DNA from: Lytechinus pictus
Lineage: Eukaryota; Echinodermata; Echinoidea; Temnopleuroida; Toxopneustidae
NCBI RefSeq assembly: GCF_037042905.1
Contig: NC_087257.1
Coordinates: forward strand, 14,606,001 to 14,670,000
Direction: 5' to 3'
DNA length: 64,000 nucleotides
Shown here piece by piece: positions 50,505-62,016 of the stretch; within the stretch, counting starts at the first letter, position 1; each line of letters starts with the position of its first letter. Both the position numbers and the translations under genes were made by a program. The notes below the pieces were generated by a model. It was given only the letters and a program-made list of their open reading frames with translations. It was not told where the DNA came from and ran no database searches.

Positions 50505-51738
50505 ATAAAATTTTCGCTCGCGCTTCGCGCTAGCATTGCCTGTTAGGTGATTTACATATCTTGTTCAATATGGAGTTCGAATATCAAGTTTGGAAGTCAA
50601 TATACAAATATATTTCACCTCGGAAATCGAACTTTCATTATTTTGTGTAATTTACAAATTGGTTTTTAAAAAGTGCTCTGTAAAAATGTCAGTTTTATGG
50701 TCTGAATGTTAACATTTGCTGCTTGCGCTGCGCGCTCGCAAATTTTGATTTATCATGTACCTATTATTTTCGTGTATTCCATAAAGTTTTCAAAATATCC
50801 CTTTTCAGGTCTGATTGTCAAGACGTATCAGCTAGCGCGCTGCACGCTCGCATTTTGATTGGCGAGTTATATAAATGTTTCAATATTGATTATACAACAA
50901 ACTACTTAAAATCCCCTTTTCATGACAGTTTATCAAAAATTTTAGCTCGCGATTTGCGCTCGCATTAATGGTTAAAAATATATTAACTGATGCATCCTAT
51001 TCATAATCACAGAAGTGAAATGTCCAATTTTTATGCCATGATCAGATTTCGCGCCCTCATAAGGCATTAATAAATATGATATTAATTTAATAATTAAATT
51101 GTCCCTTTTGTTTCATCTCGCGCTTAGCAAGAGGAATATGAAGATAGTCATCATTTTCATATGATGACATGTCGTAAGAATGTCCCGGTCCTATGTCAAA
51201 ACTCAAAGTAATAATAATATCAGCTCTTTTTTATAAAGTGCGATCCATATCCACCTTACAATTTTTCTACAAAGGGCTTAAAATATAAAGCTGAAATTGA
51301 CTCTTTTTTCAGATCGGAATATCAAAGTGTTATGATTTTCATGATTAAAGTTGTATTTAGAATGCCTAGATTCTAGGTCTAAATGTGAAACACGCTCGCG
51401 CATGTTTATTCAGATACTCAATTTGTTCTCTAATTTAAATCATTATCCAGTTTCAGATCACAATATCAACATTTTTCTGCTCGCGCTTTGTGCTCGCATT
51501 ATTATTGTAGGAAGACCCCATATTACTCATCCTTTTGATGATTTACAAAACATGAACAGATTGGCCCATTTTTAGGTCTAAATCTCGAAAAAAAATTCTG
51601 CTCGCGCTTCGCGCACGCACCAAGCGTTAAATTATATAGCTATCCTGTTCACGATTACAAAAACTGATTAAAATTTTCCATTCTTTCTTTAGAAAGTTCA
51701 AAATTTTTCAGTTCGCGCTTCGCGCTCGCATTGGTAAT
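50505..51738 (+). repeat. GC-core tandem repeat array, copy 1
   Basis: A 20-base core close to GCTCGCGCTTCGCGCTCGCA recurs at 50516, 50721, 50831, 50945, 51116, 51394 (partial), 51479, 51600 and 51711 in otherwise AT-rich DNA; several gaps are 110-121 bp. It is preceded by a C run and GGCGGAGCAAAAAAAG (50341-50377). Confidence 0.75.
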
Positions 51739-52026
51739 GTTACATGTTCAGGGAGGAATCAAACTTGTGTCAAATAATTATAATGGGGAAAAGGGGTGAA
51801 TAGTTTTTATATTTCACTGAGTAAAATACAAATGAAAAAGTGAGTGGGTGTCGTTCCCTCATCCACATACTGATCATGATATGCTTAGAACAGTATTGCT
51901 GATTCGATGAATTAAGCAAAATTGTCATAACTTTATTGTTTTTGACGAAAATGTTATTATTATGCTTATTAAATTTTCCTCTCTTTATAAAAATCACTTA
52001 ATTTATTAGGTGGAAAACTCCCTTTA
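51739..52026. mobile_element. Foldback element, family A decayed fragment
   Basis: Starts inside the element (TGTTCAGGGAGGAAT, shared with 1578-1592) and ends with a worn terminus, GTGGAAAACTCCCTTT. It abuts the end of the GC-core repeat array at 50505-51738. Confidence 0.5.
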
Positions 52027-52648
52027 AAATAAAATTCCACCTTTCTGTTATTTTCCCTGTTGGTGACCAAAAATATGCATTTTTTCTTATTTACATAAAT
52101 TTAGTTTGTTTACTGCTGATAACTTTTTGAGACACCCATAATAGAGCAAACTTTCTCTTTAAGCGGTCGTTGAACCATGTTCAGAAAATATAAATCAGAA
52201 TGTGCTTTGATATTCTTTGTTAATCATTATTTGTTTATTGTGCCAGCATAAAAAAATAAGCAATCGCACAAATCTAGTTGCGCTTTCCGTGTAATGGTGT
52301 ATACCTGAGTTATTTCACACTATTAACTTGGTTTGTATTTTGTATTAATAATTGTTAAAATGTGTTTAAAAATGGCCCACAAACCTGTGTGATTGGAATG
52401 ACAATGATTTAATGCGTGTCAAAGAGAAAGTACCGAAAAAATTCGTTCCGAGAGTTTTGGAAGAAAAGGTGAACCCACCAATATGATATAATATTTCAGG
52501 AAATTTAAAGTTTCATCCTGATATTAACGGTCCCGATCAAAATGTATTTCCCTGAATGCTGAAAGAAATAAACTTAATTTTAAAAAACAATACCTAGTTA
52601 CAAATAATGCGTAAAGCATTTCCATTAAATACAGGATACAAAGACATA

Positions 52649-52723
52649 GGTGTCGTGGACGGGGATCGAAGCCCGGACTTTCCATGTATAGCCAGGCGCC
52701 TTAGATCACTCGGCCACGGCACC
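52649..52723 (-). tRNA. tRNA-like sequence, probably pseudogene or SINE head
   Basis: 75 bases on the minus strand start GGTGCCG and end CGACACC, which pair at 6 of 7 positions as an acceptor stem. TGGCCGAGTGATC resembles the pol III A box and CTTCGATCC a shifted B box/T loop. The T arm is off by a few bases and no clean anticodon stem forms, so a working tRNA is unlikely. Confidence 0.4.
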
Positions 52724-52980
52724 TCCACTGTGACTGTCGCTTATTGTAGTATAGCGTCATCTGTTGTTATTTTTCAGTACAATCACCCCTGACAGACAAG
52801 ATAGCAAAAATTACAAATTACGCGCGTAAAACATTCCCCATAGACTTGTGTGTTAAAATGGCACTTAAGAAAAATTCATAAAAAATAAATGTGAAATTAG
52901 AGGGTCGAATGTTTACTACCTTTGGATAGGATATATATCTGACATTCCATATCTGACCAGAGAAGGGTATCGTAGCCAGC

Positions 52981-53232
52981 TCATTTTAAAAATAAATCGC
53001 CATTTATGAAGATAACTATGATGGGATCAAATTCATCAACTGAAACAGTAAAATAGCCCCAATTCTTCCGCCAGTCAAAAAATAGTTCCAAATCATTGAT
53101 ATATCTTCCCAATTTGGGCAAAGGAAGTTCAGTAGTAGGTACACGTACACCATGCGCCGACTTTCTAAATAGACCGACGGCACAAAAATTAGGCGCTTCT
53201 TCCATCTCAGAGTACAATTTGTCATGCTCCCC
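52981..53232 (-). CDS. Unassigned 83-codon ORF, possible terminal exon
   Basis: After a good acceptor (TTTTACTTCAG, AG at 53234-53233) a phase-0 frame of 83 codons ends at TGA 52983-52981. The peptide includes YSEMEEAPNFCAVGLFRKS, TELPLPKLGRYINDLELFF and DWRKNWGYFTVSVDEF, with balanced, protein-like composition and no simple repeats. I do not recognise the family. No upstream exon was found with it. It could be a last exon, a remnant of a transposon ORF, or chance. Confidence 0.25.
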   Translation of the reverse strand, partial: GEHDKLYSEMEEAPNFCAVGLFRKSAHGVRVPTTELPLPKLGRYINDLELFFDWRKNWGYFTVSVDEFDPIIVIFINGDLFLK

Positions 53233-53239
53233 CTGAAGT

Positions 53240-55540
53240 AAAACATTTTTGATAGGGTGAATGCCCTTTCAAGTACTTACAAGGGTTGAAAAAAGTATAC
53301 AATTTTCCCATGATTACATGCTTATATTTTTCACCACATACCTATGCACATACATCCCCCAGCAGTGATAAACTGGCTCTTTGGGTGTTTTGTGTACGAG
53401 GCTTTCACGTCATGTATGTAAGTTTTACTTGGCCAAAGATAGTGCGCCCTCTTCTGTTGTTGGCGCAACCACCGATACAAAACTTCGCAGCCGATTATAT
53501 TATGTTAAGAGCCCAAGATTTCCCGGTCATAATGGTTTGAACAGGCAATGTCGTAATGAGGCAAAAATTTTGAGGGGGTCAGTATGGCGCATGTGGTAAA
53601 AAGTTGCTTAATATATGTTCTGGGCGAGCGAGAAAAAAATACACCTAATTTTCATGAGAATCTAACTAAATTTAGCTTTGGAGAATTAGCAAGCTTATGA
53701 TGGACTTCATACACAATGTTATATGTCACTCATCTTTCTTCCCGTTCTTTATTTTCAATCCTCGGCAGCCTTGTCGTGTTATCTTGTCCCTTGTCTTCAT
53801 TTTTTATGTTAGCTTTTGGCTCATTCCATTCTACCATCATTTCCCACTTTTGTGTGCCTTTTCGTCATCTTTATTTTAATTTATTTCCCGTTCTTACAAT
53901 TGCTAACTGATCATTCTAATTTATTAGCTTTTCGGGATGATTTGTTCTTACTCATAATTCATGTTCTTATTTCCTTCCTTTTCCCTTGTTATGTTTCTTT
54001 TTAGTTTTTTCCCACTTTTTCCCTTTCCCTTTCCTTTCCCCATTTCCTCTTTTTTCTTTCCCTTTCTTTCTTCCTCCCCTTGCTCTTTTCCCGTTTTTGG
54101 GGGTTATTTTCCCGGTGATCGAAATCCGCCTGGGGTGCAACTTGCCCCCCCCCCCCCCCGCCTGTTACGCCACTGTTTTTGACGGATATATTGTGTGGGC
54201 AGACCAAATTTAAACGATATTTTCTCATATAGGAGCTTTTGGCCGATGCCCCCCCCCTCCTTATAATAACGACCTGCGTTGAATGAGTAGGCCTAGATTT
54301 TGGCTGGTCATCATCTTTTGACCAGCGACAATGTTGAGCTATATTGGAAGGGGGCATCACACATACCTTGATCTTGTCTTGTCTTGTCTTGCCTTGGGTT
54401 AAGTCGGCTTATGCAGACTTGCTGTACTCCGCCAACTTTATTGATGTGTGTGAAATCACCAAGTAAGCAGGTCACTTGCTAGGTTTTTGATTGAGTTTGG
54501 ATTTGAAAGATATACCATGACACACTCCAAGACGACGATCCTGGAGGGGGGGGGGGTACCCAAACCCTGAGGAATTTTTATATTCAGTCCTTTGGTCCTA
54601 AGCATAACGGGAAATTGTTCCCCATGAATGTTAATAACTTTAATTTGGAGGCTTGACAATTATTTTTGTAGAGTGCCACCTGTGATGAATCTGGTATTTG
54701 GATCTATACCCAGTGCATCAATACCCCCCCCCCCCCGAAAAACTGCACACACACACACAGACACACCCATATGGAAAGCCTGATATAGGTTGCGTTTCCG
54801 AAACCGCTATGAATTCCATAAAAAAATGTGGTTTATATCAAAATGGTGTCTTTCAAACTTGATGAATGCAATGTGCAATTGAATCCTTCAATAGAAAAAG
54901 AAGAGGGGAAGCCAAGTGTTTCCTAATCCGCTTGAATACACAACGGTGTATCAAGGCCTATAGGCCCACCGGATGTCACCCAAAGGGGGCGGGGCAATTA
55001 AAATCCAGAAAGAGCAAATTGTATATATTTTTTTATTCAAATCCAAATAATTAATTGATTTTTATCCCAACAAAAAGATACATCTTTCTCAATTCAGATA
55101 AGTATTTAACCAAAATCACTTACAAAAATTGAAACATATAGCTTTCAAGAAACAAGAAAAAGTAAGGATAAGTAACACCAAGTGTCATTCCAAATCAGCA
55201 TTGACAAGAGTTTTTTTTTCGTATTTTTAATGAAAGAAAAAACAAATTCTCAACAGGTAAACTTCTAAAAAGACAAATAAAAAGAAATTAGAAATCAAAG
55301 AGACCTACTCATGTATCAGTTTTCGTAGACACGTAGACATAAGGGATGAGTCATATTTATGCAAATTAAGGTAAAAGCTATTTAAAATTTATGAAAAAAA
55401 AAGCTACAGAATTTATAGTACGTGACATAAGCTCGCGTGTGACGTCACAAAAAATGAATCATACCTTTGGTGGATTTTCTTGTCAACTTTCATACACTAT
55501 GATTCTTTCACTTTCTGATTTATTATTAGAACCTCAGAAT
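53240..55540. other. Intergenic, no gene seen
   Basis: Pyrimidine-rich 53740-54100, a CAGTGGCGTAACAGG element end (complement at 54162-54176) followed by a C run, and a G run at 54546-54555. The (CTTGT)n-like motif at 54370-54395 is short. Nothing coding recognised. Confidence 0.5.
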
Positions 55541-55543
55541 AGT

Positions 55544-56572
55544 TAAAGGTCAAATTCACGCGGACAAAACAGTTCGGTAGAATTAGAGAGTAATCAAACA
55601 AGCATAACACTGAATGGTGGCATTTAAAGGGATGGTCCGGGCTGAAAATATTTATATCTTAATACATAGAGTAGAATTCACTGAGCAAAATGCCGAAAAT
55701 TTCAATAAAATCGGATAACAAATAATAAAGTTATGGAAGTTTAAAGTTTAGCAATATTTTGTGAAAACAGTCGTCATGAATATTCATTAGGTGGGCTGAT
55801 GATGTCACATCCCCACTTTCCGTTTTCTTATGTTATTACATAAAATCGTATTTTTTTCATTATTTCATACTTGTGTGAATAATATGTCTCCCTTGTAATG
55901 AAATAAGTTGCAGCAATAAATATCTCATGCACTAAATCAGTTGTCAATCCAATTTTTCTAGTTCTTGGAGGAAAAAAATTGAATAAACCTAATTTCATAT
56001 AATAAGATTCAAAAGAACAAGTGGGGATGTGACATCATCAGCCCACCTGATGAATATTCATGACAACTGTTTTCACAAAATATTGCTTAAACTTAAAATT
56101 CAATAACTTTGTTATTTGTTATCCGATTTTGATGAAATTTTCGGCATTTTGCTTAGTGAATTCTACTCTATTTATTAAGCTACAAATACTCTCAGCCCGC
56201 ACCATCCCTTTAAGTACGGGATCCATTGATGTTATACACTCACTGTTACAAATATTTTTGTTTCAATCTAATCAATATTCTAAATTTTCCCAAATTAACG
56301 GTACAGTTTGAATCGATTTTCCGTTAAAATTGTGAATCAATGAAGAGGGTTTTTTATCAACAGTAAAATTGAAATATTTTGTTGATATTACATAATCACA
56401 TACAAAAGAAAAGGTATGACGTCATCTCCCTCATGTGCATACATGCCAGGGTAATAAACTTATATAGCGATGTCATAACTTTCGTTTTTACTAACTGATG
56501 AAATTTTCAGTGCTTCTCCTTCCCTACATCAATTATCGCATTGTTGTTATGGGATGGACTTCACATTTTAAA
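55544..56572. mobile_element. Family A foldback split by a family B insertion
   Basis: 55544-55615 matches the left part of family A (AAGGTCAAATTCACGC, CAAACAAGCATAACACTGAA) and about 56380-56572 its right part (GATGAAATTTTCAGTG, GGGATGGACTTCACA). Between them, 55626-56213 is a nearly complete family B element (AAAGGGATGGTCCGGGCTG ... CCGCACCATCCCTTT). Family B therefore inserted into family A here. Confidence 0.65.
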
Positions 56573-56991
56573 AAGTACTTTAAGAGGGGTGATTGCTTCT
56601 TACAAAGAGACCATCGCATTTTTTTGTGTGGCAAGTTCCAAAAGGTCCTCCACCTTCATCAATGTCTATGAAAACTTGCGAGCGAGCAAAATTTCGGCAT
56701 TTCAATGACAAAAAAAAAATTGCAATAGATCATGACATAATATTCAGAAAATAATATCATATTTCACCCTTCTCTCTTATCTTTTTCTTTCATAACAATC
56801 TCTTCTTTTTCTTCGTCGTGAAAAAATGAGAGGGAGGGGGCAAGCGCCCCAAGCCCCCAATATATATGTTTGCCACTTAATTGCCTGGGCCTGTCAGTCC
56901 AATCGTTTGAAAAGAAAATATTAGTCATTCGATGTTGCTGTTGAAGATGTTGGAGACGCGTGGACCTAATTATGTTCGCCATATTGCATTC

Positions 56992-57617
56992 CTAGATACC
57001 AGATGTAGATTTTAGAACAGTTTCCGCCAGTGATTCTTCCGCAACATTGAAAGCGACACCGTCATCGTTTGGCGTAACGGACACACTTTCTGTTGTTCCA
57101 TCAGATCGTCCATTGTTCATTTCAGCCGCCGCGTGTTGTGTACTTTTACGTCCGCAAGGAAACAAACTGGCCAGATGGCGCTTCATGTGAGGTTGATTGA
57201 GAACGTAGAGAATTGGATTGAGCGCCGCGTTGAAGAGGACGAGGACATCGGTTAACATGTTTAAGGAAATGTGAAGCACCACGTTACGGTGATAGAAGTC
57301 ACCCTTGAGAACATGTGGCCATATCGCTAAGTAGTAGCCATGCCAATAGCCCCAACTGATGAAGAAAGATAGCGACACTGATCCGATCAGCGCCAAGAAG
57401 CGTGTTTTGCGTGCAATTCTTCGCCGACTGGTTAGGGACAGAGTCGACGCGTTTCGCTTCGTTTCAGCAGCCCCGATGGTTAACCCGAAACACACTATTA
57501 TGATGAGGAAGGGAATGGCAAAGGTAAATATGAACAAGATGATATTGATGCAGTACAATGTTTCCAGAGTGGTGAACAGGTCGATGGGAATAACCGCACA
57601 CGATGACAGCAATCCAA
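56992..57617 (-). CDS. GPCR exon 3: ECL2 to C terminus
   Basis: 626 bases from acceptor GAAACAG to TAA at 56994-56992. It completes TM4 (VGLLSSCAVIP), has a very short second extracellular loop (IDLFTTLETLYC), TM5 with P5.50, a basic third intracellular loop (TSRRRIARKTRF), TM6 (SVSLSFFISWGYWHGYYL), TM7 with NPILY and a Ser/Thr-rich tail of about 60 residues. Only 37 residues separate W4.50 from P5.50, shorter than in typical peptide receptors. The plus-strand frame at 57359-57688 is an antisense shadow. Confidence 0.87.
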
Positions 57618-60042
57618 CTGTTTCATTTTCACCAAAGCACCGAGAAAAGGAAGGAGAAAGGGGGAAAAGAAACGAAAGAGATAGTTAATCCCATTAAAGT
57701 ATATACACCCAGTTCTTAATTATTAGGTAATTTAATTTGATCTTTACTGTGTATTTTTTGTTAATGTCCTATCAACATTTTGGGGGAAAAAGATCTCTCA
57801 TTTGCATGTTTAGATTTAAAAAAATTGTCATTTTGCGCAAATATAGTTATGGAAGGCGACATGTGTATTAAAAATACCGCCATATTCTTGATCTGAGTTA
57901 GGCTTTGCTACATACGCCTTCCATAGATAATTGAATGATTGCCGATGATGTGCGCTCTCAGAGCAAAATGAAGAAATTGAAAGAAGTTCTCTTTGAATAT
58001 CCTGGTTCTTAATTCCTAGATATCATTCAATATTTTTGTGTCTTTAATACCAAATGCTTGACTTACCAGCCCAGACAATGCCACAGCCGATGAGGGCGTT
58101 CTTTACCGTTCTCCTGTTATGCAGAGCCTGGGGATGTGCAACGATGGCGTATCTATCCACTGCCAGTGCCGTTATCATGAAACAATTAATCACCATAGTA
58201 CTCTGTTAAAAGATTAGAGCAAAATAGCATTAACAATGGGGAAGATGCCATTACTTGCCAACATTAGGGCAACGTTATTGACGGTCTACCACATTTTGTC
58301 AGACGAAGTTGGATCCGATTGTTGGCACCCCATTGACATCTGATAGACCGGCAATTATGGGAGGAACGGGTCGGTTTCATGACAAACAGGTCCTGACAAT
58401 ATATTTACTATACCCAAACAATAATTGAACAGAGTCTAGAATGGAAAACAAGCACATACTTAAACTTCGTATAGATAGACTTTGAAAAAGTGTTTGATAG
58501 TATCCACAGAAAGACACTATGGAAAATATTAAGCAGTTATGAAATACCATCAAAATATGTGAACATAATCATGAACAAGGTTTTCACGTGCACAGTCAGA
58601 CATGATGGGGAGCATTCAGATTGGTTAAAAATAACTTCAGAAGTAAGGTAGGGGTGTATTCTACCACATTTTCTTTTCTTAACCTGGGTCATGCGGAGAT
58701 CTACTGGAACCAATGCAGGAATACAATGGACATTGACGACTTTCCTAGAAGATTTAGGCTTTGCCGATGACATCTGTCTGACATCACATACTAGAAACCA
58801 AATACAAGGAAAGACACATAGAGCAGGGTTTGAAGTCAGCCAGGTTTGACCCAAAATAAATGAGAAGACAAAACTGATGATGATAAATTGGAAATGCAAA
58901 CAATCTGTTAAAGTAAATGAGAAAAACATCGAACAGGTTGATGGTTTTGTTATTTGGGTAACACTCTAAACAACAGTGGAGACATCATGGTGGAATTCAA
59001 AGTAAGGATTGGGAAAGCAGCAAGTGCATTAAACAATTTGAACAATATATGGAAAGCAAGACAGATATCAAGAACTACAAACATAAAACTGTGCCGAAGT
59101 AATGTGCGGACGGTACTACTCTATGGAGCAGAAACATGGAAGGTCAACAGAACAATAGAGTGAAAGCTAGGGGACTTTGAGGGGAGGGCGCAGAATTTGA
59201 AATATAAGATGGCCACAAATACTAATAAACAAGGAAGTACAAGAAAAAAAATAGGATTCAATGACATCAACATAGAAATAACTCGAGAAAGGTGGAGATG
59301 GTCGAGACACATAATGCGCATGGACAGTACCAGGCATACAATACATTACTATGCTGGACACCACAAGGGCAAAGAAGGAGGGGCAGACCAAACGGGACAT
59401 GACGGAGGACCATAGAACAAGAAATGAAACAAATCAAACAAACTTTGAATGGGCTGGCATACTCGCCCAGAACAGAAGAAACTGGCGTTCGGCTGTAGAT
59501 CTAGGCCTTGTGTACACTACCAAGTGAGAAGAGGATAAAGTAAGTAAGATATCTGATTCTAAATCAATCTTTTATACAACACTTCTTTTAGATAAACATA
59601 CATTTTCTTAAATTCAAATTGTGAAAAATGGAGTATCTTTACTGAGAGAATGAGATTGATGTAAGCCTACCGATTCACATGCTTCGATCAGTTTCCTAAT
59701 ATTCGAGTCCGTCACGACGTGGAACAATTGCTTGTGAAGATATATCCCGTAAATGACTGCATCGGTCAGTCCCCAGACAAGAAGAAAAATAAAATTTGAA
59801 ACAGAGAGGCTGACGATGTACACGTTGTAGACAGTATTCCGTAACTTCTTGCTTCGCAGGATGGCATAGAGAACAAACCCGTTGGCGACCAGGCCGACGA
59901 CCAAGATGATGGTGACGAGTGAAAAGCCTACCCGGAATGTCGTCAGGAGTTGACTGGCCAATTCGACCACATCTGACCAGTCGTCGTAGTCGAAACCTGC
60001 CGAAGATATGTCGCCAGTCACTGTGTCAGTGTCAGACGCCAT
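56992..60042 (-). CDS. Rhodopsin-class GPCR, three exons, whole span
   Basis: Exons 60042-59671, 58202-58067 and 57617-56992 join in frame to 377 residues plus TAA. Seven hydrophobic segments are visible. Class A marks: N in GLVANGF (TM1), DRY after TALAV and W of GIVWA (TM4), P in FTFAIPF (TM5), NPILY (TM7). The tail has Cys in FPCGRK (possible palmitoylation), many Ser/Thr, and ends SGI, a class-I PDZ-ligand pattern. The N terminus is acidic with FDYDDW (possible Tyr sulphation) and has no N-glycosylation sequon. Departures: N instead of D at 2.50 (LSVSN), Y where the CWxP proline of TM6 should be (ISWGYW), and no Cys at the usual 3.25 spacing. The family suggests a peptide or small-molecule receptor; the ligand cannot be assigned. 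It may belong to the expanded, lineage-specific GPCRs of sea urchins, though many of those are intronless. Confidence 0.85.
58067..58202 (-). CDS. GPCR exon 2: TM3 with DRY, TM4
   Basis: 136 bases between acceptor CTTTTAACAG and donor GCTG|GTAAGT. It starts STMVINCFMITALAVDRYAI, the core of TM3 with DRY, then VAHPQALHNRR (second intracellular loop with the common HP) and NALIGCGIVWA (TM4 with W4.50). It ends one base into a Val codon finished by exon 3. Confidence 0.9.
58476..59560 (+). mobile_element. Decayed LINE (non-LTR) 3' fragment in GPCR intron 1
   Basis: Conceptual translation with several stops and frame changes gives reverse-transcriptase-like stretches: DFEKVFDSIHRKTLW, then GFADDICLTS (the [FY]xDD catalytic signature, at 58757-58780), then VRTVLLYGAETWKVNRT and RERWRWSRHIMRM. 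The order and wording (AETW, then W-x-W-x-GH-like -RM) are typical of the RT end and C-terminal region of animal LINEs, followed by a short ALCTLPS-like tail. Only the 3' part is present and it is inactive. It is antisense to the receptor and should be spliced out. Confidence 0.85.
59671..60042 (-). CDS. GPCR exon 1: N terminus, TM1, TM2
   Basis: 124 codons from ATG at 60042 (in-frame TAA three codons upstream) to donor TCG|GTAGGC, phase 0. It encodes an extracellular acidic N terminus of about 35 residues, TM1 (SLVTIILVVGLVANGFVLYA), a basic first intracellular loop (RSKKLRNTVYN), TM2 (YIVSLSVSNFIFLLVWGL) and a long first extracellular loop ending in EACES. TM1 has the conserved N1.50; TM2 has N at the 2.50 position, where Asp binds sodium in most class A receptors. 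Confidence 0.87.
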
Positions 60043-60776
60043 GGCAGATTATGCTAGTTGTTGGGGCTTTTACCTGAAGAAATTAACTGTGGCAGCCTCC
60101 TTTGGCGCGTAGAATTGAATGTAAAATTCTGCTAGCTATAAGCCTACATCACTGAATAACTCTCCAGATAACTCAGTTGCTTAACAGGTACTATGGCTTC
60201 AGCATCCGTCGGATCCCGTTTAAATTATTTCAACTAATCTATTCCATGTGCAGGTGTGGTGTGGATAATCGGAATCATGTAGCCCCATTCATACTGGAAA
60301 ACTATCCTATAGTTGATGAGAAATGAAAAATGTGTAGGACGGTATAGGACCTATGCTACAAACAATCCGGATGTGTCAGTTAAGTGCAGCCGTCAGATTA
60401 TTGCACTGCAGGGGCGGCGAATGTATATATTGATAGGGAGAGGGGGGGGGGGTACAAGACGAAGGCTAAATAAATATTTTAAATATCAAGTGATAGTAGT
60501 ATTATACATAGGGTTACATGCCACATGCCTCTCCCTTAGTCCCCTCTTTCTTCATTTTCTCCCCTTTCTCCTCTTTTTTCACGACTGATACTTCGCCTCC
60601 ACGCCTCCCATCGCGTTTTCATAATGCACAAGTTAAGTATGCTACAGTTAAACCAACGAAACTGCCTCTAAAACTACCGATGGTTTGTTATTAATAATAA
60701 CCTAATGGCTTAATGTCTAGAATCAGTTTCGCCGGACGTGTGACTGCAGCATTAGTTCGAATTTGGCCCTCATGGT

Positions 60777-60946
60777 GGGTGTTTCATAAAGCTGTTCGTA
60801 TTATGAGCGACTTTAAGAACGACTGGTGATCCTTTCTTGTGGTAAATGGTATATTCATTGGCGATTTGGTTAAGCGCGTAAGAAAGGTTCACCAGTCGTC
60901 CTTAAGGTCGCTCTTAACTTACGAACAGCTTTATGAAACGGCCCCC
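60777..60946. mobile_element. Small foldback element, family E relative
   Basis: GGGTGTTTCATAAAGCTGTT at the left and CGAACAGCTTTATGAAACG at the right, inner GACTTTAAGAACGACTGGTG against CACCAGTCGTCCTTAAGGTC. 170 bp, nearly perfect arms, so possibly recent. Confidence 0.8.
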
Positions 60947-61746
60947 AGTGCGATTTAGCTTATCAGTGGTTAGGTCATAAACACAAAAGGGTGCAATATA
61001 TTTTTTAACCTGATCTCCAATCAGGCTTTCAAAATTGAAGGAACCATTCTTTACTTTACAATTTTTTTTCAAATTCAAGTTGACAATTAAGTGACAAAGA
61101 ACGCATATCTAGACTTCAGAAAATGTAAACGCGGTTGAGATATTGGCCAGTCTGAGGCTCTCGTTATAAGTGGACTAGCTCGTTGTGGGTAAAAACGTTT
61201 CGCAAATAATATCATAAAGTCACTTTTTTAGTAAGGATGGAGATTTTCCGCATCGCGACGCACGACAGATTCAAGTATCGAAAATTGGTGAACCGGAACA
61301 GCAGTTGATCGGAGCTGACGAATAATAATTGCAAATAGGACGTTTGTCCAGAGTCCGGGACGAAAATGCTATTTTGATTCACCAATCTTTGACAAAGACC
61401 TCTTGGTTGTCCATTGCCATGAAGGGTATTCCATAATTAATTTGCTATGTTCTTGAATCCGTCGTGCGACGTGGAGCGAAAAGGCAGAGGCACAGTCACA
61501 CCGCACGGCGAAACCGACTCCATCCTTTACTAATTGCACATGTGGTATAAATGGGCACATTGAAAAGGAAATAGGAGTCCTTGATCTTGTTGTTCTTTAT
61601 GTAGAGTTTGGAAACTCCTGCTTTCAAAAAGGAAAATCTAATGTTTATCCCAGGCCGTAGCGGATATGGATGCCCAAAACATAATATAATGTGGGCGTCG
61701 AATCACGGGGAATTGTCACCCTATGTTTTGGATGGAAGACTGTGTT

Positions 61747-62016
61747 TAAAAGGGTAAGTCCACCTCGAGTCATTGAAATTAAAAAAGTGGATTGTTTTGA
61801 ATGAATGAATAAATAGTGAGTGGGTGACGTCATCAGCTCCCCCATTTGCACACGGACTAGGATATACACTGTTTTATGAAATAAAGGGGGGTAAATGTAA
61901 CAATTTTTCTTTGTCATATTACTTCCGATTTTTATTGAATTTCCAGTATAATTGTACTTGTTTGAAGTGTTATCTCTTTATCCAAATAAAGTATTTGTTG
62001 AGGTGGACTTGCCCTT
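61747..62016. mobile_element. Foldback element, family A short copy
   Basis: Termini AAAAGGGTAAGTCCACCTC and GAGGTGGACTTGCCCTT, only about 270 bp between them, so an internally deleted copy. Confidence 0.7.

Noticed and set aside
54361-54400. CTTGTCTTGTCTTGCCTTG run as a regulatory site
   Set aside because: A short pentanucleotide microsatellite, four to five units only; no further support.
57359-57688. 109-codon plus-strand frame
   Set aside because: Antisense to GPCR exon 3; no recognisable protein.
58537-58929. 130-codon minus-strand frame
   Set aside because: Antisense to the LINE remnant, which explains the open stretch better.
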